Notes under the pieces: generated by a model | What the model was told of the DNA's origin: nothing | The model's input: the letters and a program-made list of their open reading frames with translations, nothing else | Databases searched by the model: none | In this document: piece by piece, positions 56,321 through 64,000 of the stretch | Numbering within the stretch: position 1 is the stretch's first letter | Layout: each line of letters starts with the position of its first letter | Assembly: GCF_000214175.1 (NCBI RefSeq) | Contig: NC_015564.1 | Span: 3,596,001 to 3,660,000, forward strand | Source of the DNA: Hoyosella subflava DQS3-9A1 | GTDB lineage: Bacteria > Actinomycetota > Actinomycetes > Mycobacteriales > Mycobacteriaceae | DNA length: 64,000 bases | Direction: 5' to 3' | Translations under genes and position numbers: made by a program

Positions 56321-56361
56321 AGTAATGAGGGCTGCGGGGTTATCCCGCGGCCCTCATTACT
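56321..56361. terminator. Bidirectional terminator between the peptidase gene and pcrA
   Basis: The arms AGTAATGAGGGC and GCCCTCATTACT extend inside by GCGGG/CCCGC with one mismatch, closing on GTTAT. It lies 16 bp after the peptidase stop and 2 bp from the pcrA stop. Confidence 0.85.
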
Positions 56362-56363
56362 AT

Positions 56364-58817
56364 TTAGAGCTTTACCATGGGCACGCCGCCGATAAGGAGC
56401 AAGGAAACCTTGCCGGTAGCGCCAAAGTCGATCGTCGCGCGCGCGAGGTTGCCGCTGCCTTCGGTCGCAACTACAGTCCCCAGGCCGTACTTGTCGTGAC
56501 TCACGCGATCTCCCGCTTTCAGAACAAGCGGTGCGCCGCGGCCACGTCCCGTACTCGAACCACGATTGCCATTCCCGAACGGCGAGTCATATCCCCCACT
56601 GGGCGCATTCCATCGTGAACCGATCGCACGGCCGGTGCCGAATGATCGTGAGGGCCCGGGGTCTGTCCGCTTCCACTCCAGGAGCTCCGCTGGTATTTCC
56701 TGCAGGAAACGCGACTCCGGGTTCGACACGGGCTGTCCCCACGCTGCTCGGGTAACTGCCCGAGAGAGATAGAGGCGCCGCCGCGCACGCGTGATGCCAA
56801 CATATGCGAGACGCCGTTCTTCAGAAAGCTCATCTGGATCCCCCAGCGCACGCATATGAGGGAACTGACCGTCTTCCCAACCGGTAAGGAAAACGACCGG
56901 AAATTCGAGGCCCTTCGCGGTGTGCAGCGTCATGAGGGTGACGACACCAGCATCAGAGTCCGGGACCTGATCCGAATCCGCGACGAGCGCCACACGTTCG
57001 AGGAACGCCTCTAGTGAGCCTGGCACAGGGTCACCCTCGGCCGGTTCGTGACCATCAGCGATCAACTGTGCCGCCTCGGCGCTGAACTCGTGGCCGACGC
57101 TGACGAGTTCGTTCAGGTTGTCGAGGCGGGAGCCGTCCTGGGGATCGTTACTCGCCTCGAGTTCCTTTCGGTAGCCCGTCATGGACAGGATCCCGTCGAT
57201 GAGCTTGCCAACATCGAGATCAGCAGGCTCACGTGCAGTGAGCGGCTGCCGCAGCGTGTCAAGCAATTCGACGAAGGAGGCGATACAACGCTGCGCCCTG
57301 GTGCCAAGTAGGGGCACTGTTCCTTCTGCGGCATCTCGGAGAGCTTCCGCGAAACTGATCTCGCGCTGTTCCGCGTGCACCGCTACGCAGGCCTCGGCGC
57401 GGTCACCGATCCCCCGCCGAGGTGTGTTCAGAATCCGGCGCAGGCTGACGGTGTCGTCAGGGTTGGCGAGTACACGAAGGTACGCGACGATATCGCGTAC
57501 TTCCTTGCGCTCATAGAAGCGCACGCTCCCCACCACCTTGTACGGGAGCCCGTGGCGGATGAACACTTCTTCAAATGCGCGTGAGCTGTTGTTCGTACGG
57601 TAGAAGACCGCGATATCGCTGTATTTGATGTCTCCGGCCACACCGCTGCCGATGCTGCCCGAACCCGTGAGCCGGTCGATCTCGGACGCGACGAACGTTG
57701 CTTCGTCGTGCTCGTTGTCAGCGACGTACCCCGTTATCGACTCGCCATCTCCGCTATCCGTCCACAGTCGCTTGGGCCTGCGGCCGGAGTTCTTGGAGAT
57801 CACCGCATTCGCGGCCGAAAGGATCGTCTGCGTCGACCTGTAGTTCTGTTCCAGCAGGATGGTTCGGGCATCCGGAAAATCCCGCTCGAACTCGACGATG
57901 TTGCGGATCGTGGCTCCGCGAAACGCGTAGATCGACTGGTCGGCATCACCCACAACGCACAGTTCTGCGGTTGGAACGCCTTCGGTTTCGTTCACACCCG
58001 CTCCCGTGAGTTCCCGCACCAGCACGTATTGCGCGTGGTTCGTGTCCTGGTACTCATCGACAAGAACATGGCGGAAACGCCGATGATAGTAGGCGGCGAC
58101 CTCATGGAAGTCCTGCAAGATCCGCACGGTCTCACTGATCAAGTCGTCGAAGTCGAGCGCGTTCGCTTCGCGCAGACGCCGCTGGTAGACGCCGTATACC
58201 CGAGCAACAGTGCGACTGACCTCGGCCGGGTCGGTATCGGCGTCCCGTGCTGCCTGCGCCGGGCCAATCAGCTCGTTTTTGAGATTGGAAATCTGCGTAG
58301 CCAGCATCCGGGGCGTGTACCGCCGGACGTCAATCTCCAGATCCTTGGCGATCATCGCGAGCAGTCGCCGCGAGTCGTCCGCGTCGTAGATCGAGAAGTT
58401 CGAGTTGAGCCCCTCAACCAGGCCAGCTTGCGCGCGCAAGATACGGACACATGTGGAGTGGAACGTCGCCACCCACATCGAAGCCGCGCGGGGACCGACG
58501 AGTTGTGACACGCGCTCGCGCATCTCAGCCGCGGCCTTGTTAGTGAACGTGATTGCGAGAATCTCGGACGGACGCGCTTGGCGCTCGGCCAGCAAGTACG
58601 CAATACGCCGCGTCAGGACCGCTGTCTTCCCGGAGCCCGCCCCGGCGACGATCAGGAGCGGGGAGCCTTCATGTAAGACGGCCTCACGCTGGTGCCGATT
58701 GAGCCCGTCCAGCAGGGCTGCCGCGCCCTCAACCGCAGACCTCCGGTCATGATCAATAGAACCTGCAGTAATCAGAACGTCCCTCTTCCACGACCATGGA
58801 CTGTGCCCCACAAGCAT
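56364..58817 (-). CDS. pcrA: ATP-dependent DNA helicase PcrA/UvrD1
   Basis: This is an 817-aa SF1A helicase. Motif Q is LNRHQREAVLHEG and Walker A is AGAGSGKTAVLTRR. Motif II is VLVDEYQDTN and motif III is VGDADQSIYAFRGA. Motif V/VI is LMTLHTAKGLEFPVV and VGITRARRRLYLS. The C-terminal region has a short RNA-polymerase/Ku-binding Tudor-like fold (AGDRVSHDKYGLGTVVATEG). It acts in nucleotide excision repair and replication restart. The N-terminal ~25 residues vary, and the start may be later. Confidence 0.96.
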   Translation of the reverse strand: MLVGHSPWSWKRDVLITAGSIDHDRRSAVEGAAALLDGLNRHQREAVLHEGSPLLIVAGAGSGKTAVLTRRIAYLLAERQARPSEILAITFTNKAAAEMRERVSQLVGPRAASMWVATFHSTCVRILRAQAGLVEGLNSNFSIYDADDSRRLLAMIAKDLEIDVRRYTPRMLATQISNLKNELIGPAQAARDADTDPAEVSRTVARVYGVYQRRLREANALDFDDLISETVRILQDFHEVAAYYHRRFRHVLVDEYQDTNHAQYVLVRELTGAGVNETEGVPTAELCVVGDADQSIYAFRGATIRNIVEFERDFPDARTILLEQNYRSTQTILSAANAVISKNSGRRPKRLWTDSGDGESITGYVADNEHDEATFVASEIDRLTGSGSIGSGVAGDIKYSDIAVFYRTNNSSRAFEEVFIRHGLPYKVVGSVRFYERKEVRDIVAYLRVLANPDDTVSLRRILNTPRRGIGDRAEACVAVHAEQREISFAEALRDAAEGTVPLLGTRAQRCIASFVELLDTLRQPLTAREPADLDVGKLIDGILSMTGYRKELEASNDPQDGSRLDNLNELVSVGHEFSAEAAQLIADGHEPAEGDPVPGSLEAFLERVALVADSDQVPDSDAGVVTLMTLHTAKGLEFPVVFLTGWEDGQFPHMRALGDPDELSEERRLAYVGITRARRRLYLSRAVTRAAWGQPVSNPESRFLQEIPAELLEWKRTDPGPSRSFGTGRAIGSRWNAPSGGYDSPFGNGNRGSSTGRGRGAPLVLKAGDRVSHDKYGLGTVVATEGSGNLARATIDFGATGKVSLLLIGGVPMVKL

Positions 58818-59018
58818 AGGCGCCCAGTCTGACAGTTTCCGCTAGCGTCCGGTCGTGGCAGAGGCTGCCTGGAAGATTGCGTGGGCTCACGGTCATGGCA
58901 CAATCAATGCATGCTCAAAGCCCGCAGAGACTGCTCACCCCGGCCACCGCTCCGGGTGTATCGGCGGTTTCCGGGCAGGAATCGGCCGGGGCCGGCCGCG
59001 GGATGAGCACGTCCTTAC

Positions 59019-59052
59019 GTTCCGCGGTCCGCCCCGGGTCGCGGGACTTTTT
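59019..59052 (+). terminator. Attenuator-like hairpin before the chorismate mutase gene
   Basis: In the 333-bp region between pcrA and the chorismate mutase gene, GTTCCGCG pairs with CGCGGGAC (one G-U) around a C-rich loop, followed at once by TTTTT (59048-59052). It is read in the direction of the mutase gene and ends 98 bp before its ATG. It could stop an upstream transcript or attenuate the gene. No Trp/Tyr/Phe-rich leader peptide is evident. Confidence 0.5.
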
Positions 59053-59150
59053 CGTGTACAAGGAACATGGCGCTGGAGGGGGGCTCCAGGCCGCGCCTCC
59101 CGGCAGTAGCCACTCCACACCGCCGCTCCCCCGCACAGGAGATAAACACA

Positions 59151-59456
59151 ATGAGTACTCACGCTGCTGACAACGGCTCCGCATCCGATGGTGACGACAC
59201 AACCCCATCCGCTCCGGACATCGATGCGCTCCGTCAGGAAATCGATCGGCTCGATGCGGAAATCCTCGCTGCAGTGCAGCGCCGCACGGAGGTGTCCCGC
59301 ACCATCGGTCAGTTGCGAATGGCGTCCGGCGGGACCAGGCTCGTGCACAATCGGGAGATGAAAGTCATCGAGCGCTTCAGCTCGCTTGGTCCCGAAGGCC
59401 ACAACCTGGCGATCCTGCTGCTTCGCCTCGGCCGTGGCCGCCTCGGGCACGACTGA
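59151..59456 (+). CDS. Chorismate mutase (AroQ-delta type)
   Basis: This 101-aa all-helical protein starts at ATG 59151 behind AGGAG. The AroQ helix pattern PDIDALRQEIDRLDAEILAA, then QRRTEVSRTIGQLRMASGG, carries the conserved Arg, Lys/Arg and Glu positions. The end LGRGRLGH resembles the tail by which the mycobacterial enzyme (Rv0948c) is activated by DAHP synthase. No signal peptide is present, so it is the cytoplasmic form. Confidence 0.9.
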   Translation: MSTHAADNGSASDGDDTTPSAPDIDALRQEIDRLDAEILAAVQRRTEVSRTIGQLRMASGGTRLVHNREMKVIERFSSLGPEGHNLAILLLRLGRGRLGHD

Positions 59457-59463
59457 CTTCCAG

Positions 59464-60951
59464 TCAGGGAACAGGAAGCGCCACGTAGCGAGTCTCGACG
59501 TACTCGTCGATGCCCTCCACGCCGCCTTCGCGGCCGAAACCGGATGCCTTGACTCCGCCAAATGGAGCCGCGACGTCAGAAATCACACCGCGGTTGATGC
59601 CAATCATGCCGGTTTCGACTGATTCCGCGACACGAAGCGCCCGGTCCAGGTCGCGCGTGTAGACGTAGGCGGCGAGCCCGTACTCAGTGTTGTTAGCGAG
59701 CCTGATTCCTTCGTCTTCGTCAGTGAATCCAGTGATGGCGACAACAGGGCCGAACACCTCCTCCTGGAGGATGCGCGCCTCAGCGGGAACATCAGTCAGG
59801 ACGGTCGCTGGATAGAAGTGTCCCGGCCCGTCCGGTGCGACTCCGCCCAGAAGCAGCCTGGCTCCCTTCGCGATCGCATCCTGGACGAGGCCCTGCACAG
59901 TAGTGAGCTGATCCGAATTCACCAGTGGTCCTAGCTGCACTCCGGGCTCAATTCCCGCACCCATCGTGACGTCTGACATTCGCGCAACGAGTTTCTCAGT
60001 GAATTCGTCGCGCACCGAGTCCGCCACATGGAAGCGATTCGCGGCGGTGCACGCCTCACCTCCGTTGCGGAGTTTCGCGAGCATCGCACCGTCTACGGCA
60101 GCATCAATGTCTGCATCGTCAAAGACGACGAACGGCGCGTTCCCGCCCAGCTCCATCGACATCCGCAGCAGATTCGGCGCAGCTTGTTTCACCAGGGCGC
60201 GGCCTACCGCCGTGGAGCCGGTAAACGTCAGCTTCCGCAGCCTTGGATCTTCCAGCAGCGGCGTCACCAGATCGGCCGACCGGGATGTCGGGAGGATCGA
60301 CAAGACCCCCTCCGGAAGCCCTGCTTCCGTCAGAATCTGGCCGAGCAGCAGCATCGTCAGTGGCGTTTCGCCTGCGGGCTTTACGATCATCGTGCACCCT
60401 GCCGCGAGCGCTGGACCGATCTTTCGGGTTCCCATCGCCAGCGGAAAGTTCCACGGGGTGATCGCTAGACACGGCCCTACCGGCCGCCGGATAGTAAGGA
60501 TGCGGCCAGTCCCTGCCGGCGACGGCGTGAAGCGTCCACTGATCCGCGCTGCTTCTTCACTGAACCATCGGAAAAATTCCCCGCCGTACGCGACTTCCGC
60601 GTCACTTTCGGGGAGCGCCTTACCCATTTCGAGCGTCATTAGGTGCGCCACGTCAGCCTTGCGGCTGGAAATTGCATCAAATGCGGCTCGCAGGATCTCG
60701 GCGCGTTCCCGAGCCGGGGTGCGCGCCCACTTCTCCTGAACGCGAACCGCCTCATCGAGTGCACGCGCACCGTCCGCAGGTCCAGCATCTGAGACCTCGA
60801 CAAGCACGTCGCCCGTTGCTGGGTTTCGCACCGGAAAGGTCTTGCCCGTCTCAGCCGGTCGCTGCTTGCCACCAACCCAAAGCTGCTTCGGCAACTCCCT
60901 GAGCAGGCGCTCTGTTCGTTCCTCGCGTGATTCGTCTTGTTGCGCTGGCAT
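59464..60951 (-). CDS. NAD(P)-dependent succinate-semialdehyde-type dehydrogenase
   Basis: This is a 495-aa ALDH-family enzyme from ATG 60951. It has the cofactor motif [15 protein letters not shown], catalytic Glu in [13 protein letters not shown], and catalytic Cys in [11 protein letters not shown]. The sequence type is GabD-like, oxidising succinate semialdehyde to succinate and so feeding the TCA cycle; other short aldehydes are possible. An open frame extends 59 codons upstream without conservation. Confidence 0.9.
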   Translation of the reverse strand: MPAQQDESREERTERLLRELPKQLWVGGKQRPAETGKTFPVRNPATGDVLVEVSDAGPADGARALDEAVRVQEKWARTPARERAEILRAAFDAISSRKADVAHLMTLEMGKALPESDAEVAYGGEFFRWFSEEAARISGRFTPSPAGTGRILTIRRPVGPCLAITPWNFPLAMGTRKIGPALAAGCTMIVKPAGETPLTMLLLGQILTEAGLPEGVLSILPTSRSADLVTPLLEDPRLRKLTFTGSTAVGRALVKQAAPNLLRMSMELGGNAPFVVFDDADIDAAVDGAMLAKLRNGGEACTAANRFHVADSVRDEFTEKLVARMSDVTMGAGIEPGVQLGPLVNSDQLTTVQGLVQDAIAKGARLLLGGVAPDGPGHFYPATVLTDVPAEARILQEEVFGPVVAITGFTDEDEGIRLANNTEYGLAAYVYTRDLDRALRVAESVETGMIGINRGVISDVAAPFGGVKASGFGREGGVEGIDEYVETRYVALPVP

Positions 60952-61140
60952 TCTCACAACCTTTCCACACTCGGAGCCCCTAAACCTGCACACGCGACTT
61001 TTCACCATGTACGCGACCCGCACGTGCTGGGGTCCCTGACCGCTCAGGCAGGCGTCTTGTACTTCGCCTCTCATCGGAGTTTCACACCGGCTAGTCTCGA
61101 TAGCTGTTGGTTTGAACGAACGCCACAAGCGGGAGCAATA

Positions 61141-62787
61141 GTGAACAACATTTCAGCGTCTGCCGAATGGCAGGCATTGGCTACTCATGTAAAAACTCTT
61201 CAAGAAACAAATCTCCGCGCCCTGTTTGACGACGATCCTGGGCGCGGATCCGCCCTGACGATGCACGCCGGAGATCTTTACATCGACTTCAGCAAGCATC
61301 TCGTCGTACCCAAGACGATCTCACTGCTCGCCGATCTTGCCCGTGCCGCTGGAGTGCCGGAGCAGCGCGACGCGATGATGCGCGGTGCGCACATCAACAC
61401 CACCGAGGACCGGGCGGTCCTCCACACCGCGTTGCGTGCGTCGAGGACCTCAGCGTTGTCGGTGGACGGCCAGAACATCATTCGGGACGTTCACGGCACG
61501 CTAGATCAAATGGGCACCTTTACGGATGCTGTGCGCAGCGGGGAGTTCCGTGGCGCGACGGGTGAGCGCATCACAACGGTGGTGAACATCGGTATCGGTG
61601 GCTCCGATCTTGGCCCCGCGATGGTATGCGGCGCGCTGCGCTCGTACGCCGATGCGGGCATCACCGCCCATTTTGTATCGAACGTCGACCCCGCGGACCT
61701 GATCGCCACTCTCGATGGACTCGATGCCGAGTCGACTCTGTTCATCGTCGCGTCCAAAACGTTCACCACGCTCGAGACGCTCAGCAATGCGCGCGCCGCA
61801 CGCACTTGGCTTCTCAACAAACTCGGAACCGATGAATCCGCTGTTGCGAAACATTTCGTCGCGGTGTCCACGAATGCCGAACGCGTAGCTGAGTTCGGCA
61901 TCAACACGGACAACATGTTCGGCTTCTGGGACTGGGTGGGCGGCCGGTACTCCGTGGACTCCGCGATTGGTCTCAGTGTGATGCTGACAATTGGCAAGGA
62001 ACAGTTCGCCGAGTTCCTCGCTGGTTTCCGTATTGTCGACGACCATTTCCGGCAAGCCCCGCTCGAGCAGAACGCCCCCGTTTTGCTCGGGATGCTCGGT
62101 GTCCTTTACACCAACTTCTTCGGCGCTGAGTCCCGCGCGGTGCTTCCCTACTCGAACGATCTGGCTCGCTTCCCCGCCTATCTGCAGCAACTGACGATGG
62201 AATCGAACGGAAAGTCGGTCCGGCTCGATGGCGAACCGGTGACAACACAGACCGGCGAAATCTTCTGGGGCGAACCCGGGACGAACGGTCAGCACGCCTT
62301 CTATCAGTTGCTGCATCAGGGCACTCGACTGATTCCGTGCGACTTCATCGGGTTTGCGGAGCCGAACGATGACATTGACAGCGGCGACGGTACCGGCATG
62401 CATGACCTCCTGATGTCTAATTTCTTCGCGCAGACGCAGGTGCTCGCATTCGGCAAGAATGCCGACGAAATCGCCGCCGAGGGCACCCCCTCCCATCTTG
62501 TGCCGCACAAGGTAATGCCCGGGAACCGGCCCAGCACAACAATCCTTGCCCGTAACCTGACCCCCTCGTCTGTCGGGCAGCTCATCGCACTCTACGAGCA
62601 CCAGGTCCTCGTGCAGGGCACCGTCTGGGGTATCAATCCGTTCGACCAGTGGGGTGTGGAGCTCGGCAAAACCCAGGCGAAGCAACTACTGCCCGCTGTC
62701 ACCGGTGAGGATCCCTCCGCGGGCGCCGCGGATTCGTCTACCGACGGACTTCTCAAGCAGTACAGGCGGTGGCGCGGGCGGGCATGA
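61141..62787 (+). CDS. pgi: Glucose-6-phosphate isomerase
   Basis: This 548-aa enzyme starts at GTG 61141 behind CGGGAG; open sequence upstream lacks conservation. Signatures are [32 protein letters not shown] (catalytic Glu) and [13 protein letters not shown]. It interconverts glucose-6-P and fructose-6-P. Its TGA overlaps the ATG of the next gene (ATGA). Confidence 0.97.
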   Translation: MNNISASAEWQALATHVKTLQETNLRALFDDDPGRGSALTMHAGDLYIDFSKHLVVPKTISLLADLARAAGVPEQRDAMMRGAHINTTEDRAVLHTALRASRTSALSVDGQNIIRDVHGTLDQMGTFTDAVRSGEFRGATGERITTVVNIGIGGSDLGPAMVCGALRSYADAGITAHFVSNVDPADLIATLDGLDAESTLFIVASKTFTTLETLSNARAARTWLLNKLGTDESAVAKHFVAVSTNAERVAEFGINTDNMFGFWDWVGGRYSVDSAIGLSVMLTIGKEQFAEFLAGFRIVDDHFRQAPLEQNAPVLLGMLGVLYTNFFGAESRAVLPYSNDLARFPAYLQQLTMESNGKSVRLDGEPVTTQTGEIFWGEPGTNGQHAFYQLLHQGTRLIPCDFIGFAEPNDDIDSGDGTGMHDLLMSNFFAQTQVLAFGKNADEIAAEGTPSHLVPHKVMPGNRPSTTILARNLTPSSVGQLIALYEHQVLVQGTVWGINPFDQWGVELGKTQAKQLLPAVTGEDPSAGAADSSTDGLLKQYRRWRGRA

Positions 62788-64000
62788 GCGATCAAGATTC
62801 TGTCGACTACCTCAGCATTGTCGACGCTTACTTCGTCCGTATGCATCGCGGCCACGGGGTGCCGGTCGCGATGCAGGGGTTGTGGATGCTCGACGAAGTT
62901 GTCGATGACGACCTTCTCACCGAGGTCCATCGCCGTCTTTCCGTCGGGCCACTGAACCGTAGAGTCATTCGGCCTCGAATCCACGGCGGACGGCACTACT
63001 GGGTGCGAGGCGCCAGCATCCCACCCGTGTTTTACACGCCCGAGCCCGTTGCCCGCGAAGACATCGTCACGTGGGCGGACGAGCGCGCTCAGGTGCGGCT
63101 GAATCCGGAACACGGAATCGGCTGGGAGCTGGGTGTGGCCCGTCTCGAAGACGGAGGCACGGTCATGTCACTCGTCTGCTCCCACGCGCTGACCGATGCC
63201 CAGGGGATGATCTCAGCCGTCAACGAAGCCGTGGGGAACCAGCCAGTCACCCAGCGCCCGATGCGCACCAAACGTCACAGCATCTGGCACGAATTCCTGC
63301 AAGCGCTGCGGCAGTACTGGGCCGTGCTGCTCGGCTCGTTTATCGCCTTCTACACGATCTTCATCAAGGGATCCAACCGTGACGAGATCGTCCGCTACTT
63401 GCGCAAGAATCGTGTGGATGTGCTTCGCCGCAAACGCGCGGCGACACTTGCCCGGACGGGGAAGCTGGACCAGTCGTGGCGCGAACCGGGAACCCTGATC
63501 GACATCGAAGCCAGTGACTGGGACGCCATCGCGGCGAAGTCCGGCGGCACACCTAACAGCCTCCTGATTGGTATCGCCGCAAACCTGCTCTTCAGTAGCG
63601 GCGCCCGTGGTGCACACGAATCGATCACCATTGGCGTCCCGGTGGACCTCAGTGAGGTCAGCGAGGTTCCAGAAGCCGCACTCCGGAAAAACGATCTCAC
63701 CCTTGCACCTATTACTTTGCGCCCGCGCGGTACCCGATACGGTGAGCTTTTCCTCATCCGTGACAAGTGCCGGGAAAAGTTTCAGGCCGCGGTGACAGAG
63801 GGGTTCCCGCAAGACGCACGTCCCGCAGGCATGCCAACGGAAATTCTGGACATCGTTCCCGACCGGATCTCCGCGCGGCTCGTCCGCACTACTGGCACTG
63901 CAGATGCGGTCGCGACGTACATTGGGCAGCTGCCGCAAACGATGGCGCACCTCGGTCCGTACGCGATAGAGTCCGCCGCTGCGCGTGCCGTACACCCGGG
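62784..64000 (+). CDS. Condensation-fold / WS-DGAT-like acyltransferase, 3' end beyond window
   Basis: A frame opens at ATG 62784, overlapping the pgi stop, and stays open for 405 codons to the window edge. The N-terminal half resembles CoA-dependent acyltransferases: [20 protein letters not shown], then the HxxxD motif [11 protein letters not shown] (His134, Asp138). A hydrophobic stretch (about 178-193) follows, and the second half ([18 protein letters not shown], then [12 protein letters not shown]) fits the WS/DGAT and Pap acyltransferase fold. It may acylate a lipid or glycolipid. Coupling to pgi is unusual. Confidence 0.72.
   Translation, partial: MSDQDSVDYLSIVDAYFVRMHRGHGVPVAMQGLWMLDEVVDDDLLTEVHRRLSVGPLNRRVIRPRIHGGRHYWVRGASIPPVFYTPEPVAREDIVTWADERAQVRLNPEHGIGWELGVARLEDGGTVMSLVCSHALTDAQGMISAVNEAVGNQPVTQRPMRTKRHSIWHEFLQALRQYWAVLLGSFIAFYTIFIKGSNRDEIVRYLRKNRVDVLRRKRAATLARTGKLDQSWREPGTLIDIEASDWDAIAAKSGGTPNSLLIGIAANLLFSSGARGAHESITIGVPVDLSEVSEVPEAALRKNDLTLAPITLRPRGTRYGELFLIRDKCREKFQAAVTEGFPQDARPAGMPTEILDIVPDRISARLVRTTGTADAVATYIGQLPQTMAHLGPYAIESAAARAVHP

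Noticed and set aside
57708-58508. Plus-strand open frame of 266 codons
   Set aside because: Antisense shadow of pcrA, whose helicase motifs are intact.
58877-59170. Coding frame between pcrA and chorismate mutase
   Set aside because: The frame runs through the terminator-like hairpin and overlaps the mutase start; composition looks non-coding.
61501-62685. Minus-strand open frame of 394 codons
   Set aside because: It lies wholly inside pgi on the other strand and shows no recognisable protein features.

Overview
The window is a high-GC actinobacterial chromosome segment. It most likely comes from a mycolic-acid-bearing member of the Mycobacteriales/Corynebacteriales, in the Rhodococcus, Hoyosella or Mycobacterium neighbourhood. 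The evidence is gene order: pgi, chorismate mutase, pcrA, an M23 peptidase, sucC-sucD, perM and purN-purH on one side, and mprA-mprB-pepD-moaB2, mscL, a SAF protein, fmdB, a 5-formyl-THF ligase, galU, a moeA/glp gene, rimJ and sepX/glpR on the other. Most of this follows the order I recall from the Mycobacterium tuberculosis Rv0946c-Rv0996 region. The exact species cannot be read from sequence alone.

Region 1 (1-8.2 kb) begins with the end of an Lhr-type helicase and a nei-type DNA glycosylase, then becomes accessory DNA. It holds one intact Xre/MbcA-RES toxin-antitoxin pair (3460-4613), the wreck of a second one (1113-1974), and frameshifted remnants of a DUF4041/T5orf172 protein, a small membrane protein, an unknown gene and a tyrosine recombinase. 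Region 2 (8.2-13.4 kb) is an Azt-type zinc importer: ATPase, substrate-binding lipoprotein, an AztD-like metallochaperone and a second propeller-like lipoprotein on the minus strand, with the permease divergent. Region 3 (13.4-31.8 kb) is mixed. It contains a dipeptidase, a ChaB/Rho_N protein, a very large unknown protein (1148 aa), a MacB-type ABC pair, a DUF302/CsoR-like pair around an operator, a GbsR-type regulator divergent from an ABC-2 exporter, an unrecognised 40-aa acidic peptide gene with a tandem hexapeptide repeat, a PPOX-type flavoprotein, a short-chain dehydrogenase, tRNA-Ala(CGC) and a DUF4236 protein.

Region 4 (31-44.5 kb) is the conserved cell-division, envelope-stress and one-carbon block. 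It is interrupted by an IS607-family element (36209-38326) between fmdB and the SAF gene. The TnpA of that element lacks the conserved active-site arginine, while its TnpB keeps its nuclease triad. Region 5 (44.6-47.6 kb) is the zinc-independent ribosomal-protein locus: cysteine-poor L32, L31B, L28, L33, S14 and S18 plus a CobW-like Mrf homologue, divergent from a shared intergenic region. A 17-base motif matches there (46442-46458) and in the zinc-transporter intergenic region (12445-12461), which suggests one zinc-responsive regulon.

Region 6 (47.7-64 kb) is housekeeping metabolism: an AEC transporter, purH-purN, perM, sucDC, an M23 peptidase, pcrA, chorismate mutase, a succinate-semialdehyde-type dehydrogenase, pgi, and a condensation-fold acyltransferase-like gene that overlaps the pgi stop codon and runs off the window.
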